Of a DNA stretch of 37,490 nt, positions 33,946-37,490 are shown piece after piece. Under the pieces are notes generated by a model. That model was not told where the DNA came from. It worked only from the letters and a program-made list of their open reading frames with translations, and made no database searches. Made by a program: the position numbers and the translations under genes. The stretch covers positions 1-37,490 of the forward strand of contig SLOD01000159.1 of the NCBI GenBank assembly GCA_007132725.1. The letters run 5' to 3'. Within the stretch, counting starts at the first letter, position 1; the number at the start of each line of letters is the position of its first letter. Origin of the DNA: Candidatus Sumerlaeota bacterium (GTDB lineage Bacteria; UBP6; UBA1177).

Positions 33946-34731
33946 TTAAAAACAGTTAGTGTACCCGCCACTACAGTGACAATCCGCAAGACAAAAGGAG
34001 ACAAGAACAGTACTGTTTTTATAACAACATAAAAATTCAGTGTCAGAAGGATAACATCCGCAATAGTTATCAGGGACGATATCTTCGTCCAGCCATGTAT
34101 ATTCATCGTCACCATATTCATCGTCATTATATTCTTCGTAATAATCAGTATCGTCAAAATCATTGTATTCTTCATCAAAAAAGATAATGTCAATGTCATT
34201 TTCTTCAGGTTGTTCAGTGTCTGGATGATGGGTGGAATCACATACTCCAAATTCATAATCGGAGCATATATTTCCATCTGAAAAATTAAAGTAGCAGTTT
34301 GCAAAACAGGCATTGAAAACGGATATACCTTTTTTACAGCAAACAGGATTATAGGTAGGTTTGTCACCGCAATCACACATGTCATTGGTAAAATCTTCGG
34401 AGAAGGGGTATTCGAAAGGGGGATCAACTCCTCCATTTATGTCAGTGTCAGGGAGATCATTATCATCATAAACATCAGAGTCATATTCCTCTCCGGTGTT
34501 TCCGGTGTCTCCAGTATTTCCCGTGTCCCCGGTGTCTCCAGTATTTCCCGTATCACCATCAGATACAGATTCATCGGTTGAGCCTTCTGTGAGGTCCTCA
34601 GGCAAACCTTCTTCATGGGATTTGGGAGCACTGTCTCCAAGGTTGACAAATCTGTCACAGGAAAAAAATGGAGACGAAAATAAAAAAGAAATAGTGATCA
34701 CAAATAAAACAGCAGCACTATTTTTCATCAT
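33946..34731 (-). CDS. Acidic lipoprotein with GDTGNT repeats and two Kazal-like Cys modules
   Basis: A signal peptide ends SPFFSC (Cys25), so it is a lipoprotein. An acidic low-complexity spacer contains GDTGNTGDTGDTGNTGDT. Then come two cysteine modules of the form CxC-x8/9-CC-x9-C-x3-C: CDCGDKPTYNPVCCKKGI... and CGCYPSDTEFLCCYKN.... They resemble Kazal-type folds (C-x-C...Y-x-PVCG), with the usual CG changed to CC. A second acidic stretch rich in Asp, Glu and Tyr separates them. Kazal domains inhibit serine proteases, but that function is only a possibility here. GGAG lies seven bases before the ATG. It overlaps the anti-sigma gene by 14 bp and is third in the ECF sigma operon. Confidence 0.8.
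   Translation of the reverse strand: MMKNSAAVLFVITISFLFSSPFFSCDRFVNLGDSAPKSHEEGLPEDLTEGSTDESVSDGDTGNTGDTGDTGNTGDTGNTGEEYDSDVYDDNDLPDTDINGGVDPPFEYPFSEDFTNDMCDCGDKPTYNPVCCKKGISVFNACFANCYFNFSDGNICSDYEFGVCDSTHHPDTEQPEENDIDIIFFDEEYNDFDDTDYYEEYNDDEYGDDEYTWLDEDIVPDNYCGCYPSDTEFLCCYKNSTVLVSFCLADCHCSGGYTNCF
34498..34551 (-). repeat. 27-bp tandem repeat coding for Gly/Asp/Thr/Asn units
   Basis: Two 27-base copies (34498-34524 and 34525-34551 on the plus strand) differ at two positions; the shared part is GGTGTCTCCAGTATTTCCCG. The unit is nine codons long, so copy-number change keeps the frame. Confidence 0.8.
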
Positions 34732-35980
34732 TCATAAGCTCCATTATTTCATTTCTTTTGTATCCTCTTGGAAACTCATCTATATATTGTGTGCAAAAGG
34801 TTCTGTCTTTACTTTCTGCTCTATGTTGAGCATAACATCCTCTTATTAAAAGCTCTTCCTTGTAAAGTTTTCCAGAGTTGAGTACATTGTTATAAGCGTC
34901 GAAAAGTTCAATAATTTTGCTATTGCTACCTTCATTGGCATAAATTCTGGAAACTTCAAAAAGAGCAGTCTCTTTTTTCTCTCCTCTTTCAAGCTCCATA
35001 ATAAACAACTGAAGAGCCGCACCTTTTTTTCCGGAATCAAGAGCTTCTCTTCCCTGCGTGAGAAACGATGCATCAGGAGTCACAAAAAGCTTCCTTTCAT
35101 TTTCATCTTTATCTTCAATTTTTCTTTTCTTCCCTGCAGAAACTGGTCTAGGCTCAACCTTTTCCGGACTGATCTGGTATGTTTTACTCATTTTTTCAGA
35201 AAGAGGGGTCACCGAGTTGTCAAAACTGTCAACGACTTCAACAAGACCTCTGATCACCTCAACGGAAAATCTCTCTGAAGATGAATCAAGAATAAAAGAA
35301 GTTCCAAGAACTCTCACAGTGAAACGATCCTTTATGTTGATCCTGAAATCGTCTCCGCTCATAACACTCACTTTAATTTTCCCATCTTTCATTAAAACTG
35401 AATTTTTGTCAGGGGACATTCCTATGTATGTAGGGGCAAGTGTCCTGATCTTTGATCGCCCCGTTTTAAGGACGACATCCTTTTCTTTAACTGCAGGTGA
35501 TTCAGGAACAGAAATTTTGATTTCAGGCTTTTCATACGATACAGCGGTTCTTTCCATATCAGATGCAGCTATAGGAGTGTCCATTGTCCCATCGCTGGAA
35601 GCAGTGCTTAAAAACCCCGCATAGATGATTGCGGCAAGCAATACTGCAGCTGTTGCCGCTGTTAAAGGTTTTATAATAGAGGATGTCCATCCCCTTATAA
35701 AGATGGAAAGGGGGGAACTTTCATGTTTTTCTGTCGTTACATCACCATGAAGAATTTTGAATGAAGCATCTGAAAGGGCTTCGATCTTTTTCTGGTCGGG
35801 AAAATGTGAAATATGTCTGTTAGTCGTCACAGCATGTCTCATAAAATCATAATTTCTTATCATAAAAGAACATTTGCTGCAATTCCTAATATGATCCTGC
35901 ATGTGGGGCAACAATTCCAAATTGCCATCAGAAAAAGCTATTATTTCTTCAATTTCAAGGTGTTTTTTTATCTGGGCCAT
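34718..35980 (-). CDS. Transmembrane anti-sigma factor with zinc-finger, FecR-like and TPR-like parts
   Basis: The N-terminus has an HxxxCxxC zinc anti-sigma motif (HIRNCSKC), as in many ECF anti-sigma factors. A single membrane helix follows (LTAATAAVLLAAIIYAGFL, about 120-140). The periplasmic part contains a FecR-like segment (FTVRVLGTSFILDSSSERFSVEVIRGLVEVVD), and the C-terminal 130 residues look like TPR helices. It should hold the upstream sigma factor at the membrane until a signal arrives. I choose the ATG at 35980, with AGAGGT four bases upstream; the ORF track uses a GTG at 35986 that overlaps the sigma stop (GTGA). Either way the two genes are coupled. It overlaps the lipoprotein gene by 14 bp. 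The FecR plus TPR combination is unusual for a zinc-finger anti-sigma factor. Confidence 0.85.
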   Translation of the reverse strand: MAQIKKHLEIEEIIAFSDGNLELLPHMQDHIRNCSKCSFMIRNYDFMRHAVTTNRHISHFPDQKKIEALSDASFKILHGDVTTEKHESSPLSIFIRGWTSSIIKPLTAATAAVLLAAIIYAGFLSTASSDGTMDTPIAASDMERTAVSYEKPEIKISVPESPAVKEKDVVLKTGRSKIRTLAPTYIGMSPDKNSVLMKDGKIKVSVMSGDDFRINIKDRFTVRVLGTSFILDSSSERFSVEVIRGLVEVVDSFDNSVTPLSEKMSKTYQISPEKVEPRPVSAGKKRKIEDKDENERKLFVTPDASFLTQGREALDSGKKGAALQLFIMELERGEKKETALFEVSRIYANEGSNSKIIELFDAYNNVLNSGKLYKEELLIRGCYAQHRAESKDRTFCTQYIDEFPRGYKRNEIMELMNDEK

Positions 35981-35982
35981 AT

Positions 35983-36585
35983 TCACCTCTGTTTTTTCAT
36001 ATTCCCGAAAATTTTATCATACATCTCTTTTCTGGCATTATATATTCTTGACCACACCGTCTGAAGAGGAGCTTTTAAAAGGTCCGAAATTTCTTTCAGG
36101 GTAAGGTTTTCAACTTCAAAAAGAACAATAGCCATCCGTTTATCAGGAGAAAGAGTTTTAAGAACACTATTGACCATTGCCGCTCTTTCCCCGGCTTCCA
36201 AGATGCAGTCTCCGTTTTTTTCCAAAGCAAGTGAGTCAACAAGAAGTTCAACCGAATCGCAGACAATATCTTTGGATGTTTTTCTTTTTATATATCTGAA
36301 CGCAGTATTTACAGAGACTCTATATAAAAAGGTTGAAAACTGAGAGTCTCTTCTAAAATTTCCGGCGCACTTGGCCAGTTCCATAAAAACCTCCTGCACA
36401 ATATCCTCAGCTTCGCTATCGTATCCGAATATACGGTATACCGTAGCAGAAACTTTAGTGTAGTACCTTTTAATGAGCTCAGTCCATGCTTTCTGATCTT
36501 TATGATCTATAGCGAGATCCAAAAGCTCAATGTCTTCCATTTCACAAAGACCGGGTATGTGTTTCTCCATAGCACACGCTCTCAT
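35983..36585 (-). CDS. ECF-type RNA polymerase sigma factor
   Basis: This is a group IV (ECF) sigma factor that redirects RNA polymerase, typically for envelope responses. Region 2 is visible as AWTELIKRYYTKVSATVYRIFGYDSEAEDIVQEVFMELAK with the -10-binding helix following (FSTFLYRVSVNTAFRYIKRK). Region 4 is LSPDKRMAIVLFEVENLTLKEISDLLKAPLQTVWSRIYNARKEM. Its 200 residues are normal for the class. The start is uncertain: the ATG at 36585 has no Shine-Dalgarno sequence, while the ATG at 36570 has GAGAG eight bases upstream. It is first in an operon with its anti-sigma factor and a Kazal-like lipoprotein, the usual order for an autoregulated ECF unit. The upstream 171 bp hold long T/A tracts and TTGACA close to the start. 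Confidence 0.92.
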   Translation of the reverse strand: MRACAMEKHIPGLCEMEDIELLDLAIDHKDQKAWTELIKRYYTKVSATVYRIFGYDSEAEDIVQEVFMELAKCAGNFRRDSQFSTFLYRVSVNTAFRYIKRKTSKDIVCDSVELLVDSLALEKNGDCILEAGERAAMVNSVLKTLSPDKRMAIVLFEVENLTLKEISDLLKAPLQTVWSRIYNARKEMYDKIFGNMKKQR

Positions 36586-36666
36586 GATTATTCAGTAACA
36601 TGTCAACATGAATTTTATTTATAAATTAATTTTTTTTTACTTTTTTTTTTAATAAGCATTTTTACC

Positions 36667-36695
36667 TTGACTAAGTATCATTCTTTTTGATATAC
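36667..36695 (+). promoter_or_regulatory. Putative sigma-70-type promoter for glutamate dehydrogenase
   Basis: TTGACT (36667-36672), a 17-base spacer and ATATAC (36690-36695; TATACC with 18 is the alternative) lie about 60 bases before the ATG. A long T/A tract upstream (36629-36652) could act as an UP element or curved DNA. Confidence 0.45.
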
Positions 36696-36702
36696 CCAAT
36701 AA

Positions 36703-37490
<788 letters not shown>

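Overview
The window is AT-rich bacterial chromosome, about 37.5 kb and densely coded, with 25 genes I can support. No rRNA, tRNA, CRISPR array, phage or insertion sequence is visible. Many products carry lipoprotein signal peptides, and there is an outer-membrane-barrel-like protein and surface-sugar enzymes, so the host looks Gram-negative. A [FeFe]-hydrogenase maturase (HydF) suggests an anaerobe. The CGNG-type cysteine modules, the Asp/Glu/Pro- and Gly-Asp-Thr-rich lipoproteins, a bacterial GlnRS and a probable sphingolipid operon recall deltaproteobacterial, myxococcal or candidate-phylum lineages. This taxonomic guess is inference only.

Layout. (1) 1-1535: 3' part of a secreted cysteine-rich/acidic-repeat/GLUG protein, cut by the window edge. 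(2) 1644-7536, plus strand: pepD, a CBM9-like lipoprotein, a coiled-coil exported protein, hydF and an SPL-like radical SAM gene, spaced 18-25 bp apart. (3) 7613-8998: lipoprotein with four CGNG cysteine modules. (4) 9121-14977: sugar-phosphate/glycogen block with a phosphohexomutase, glgC, a GH57 glycosidase and a GalT homologue that appears to lack its nucleophilic histidine. (5) 14999-18304, minus: a lipoprotein tricorn-type protease, divergent from glnS (18449-20137), followed by a TolB/PD40 lipoprotein. (6) 21517-22500: a stand-alone FtsH-peptidase-like protein behind a near-perfect sigma-54 promoter.

(7) 22507-27709, minus: a tight five-gene operon. Its first three genes (serine-palmitoyltransferase-like, GNAT-like acyltransferase, SDR reductase) match the three-step bacterial ceramide pathway. 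The last two make N-acetylated uronic-acid sugars. (8) 27952-33932, plus: a chain of touching or overlapping genes comprising a large envelope protein, dus, a shrunken NtrC-like protein with a Fis-type HTH, thiE and a REC-SpoIIE phosphatase. (9) 33946-36585, minus: ECF sigma factor, zinc-finger/FecR-like anti-sigma factor and Kazal-like acidic lipoprotein, all overlapping. (10) 36757-end: 5' part of glutamate dehydrogenase, cut by the right edge and absent from the ORF track.

The most notable systems are the sphingolipid operon and the dus/mini-NtrC-Fis pair. The latter looks like an intermediate between dus-ntrBC and dusB-fis. The sigma-54-driven M41-like peptidase and the altered GalT follow. 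No gene-free stretch exceeds 300 bp; the largest (27710-27951) holds a promoter and a 20-bp palindrome.
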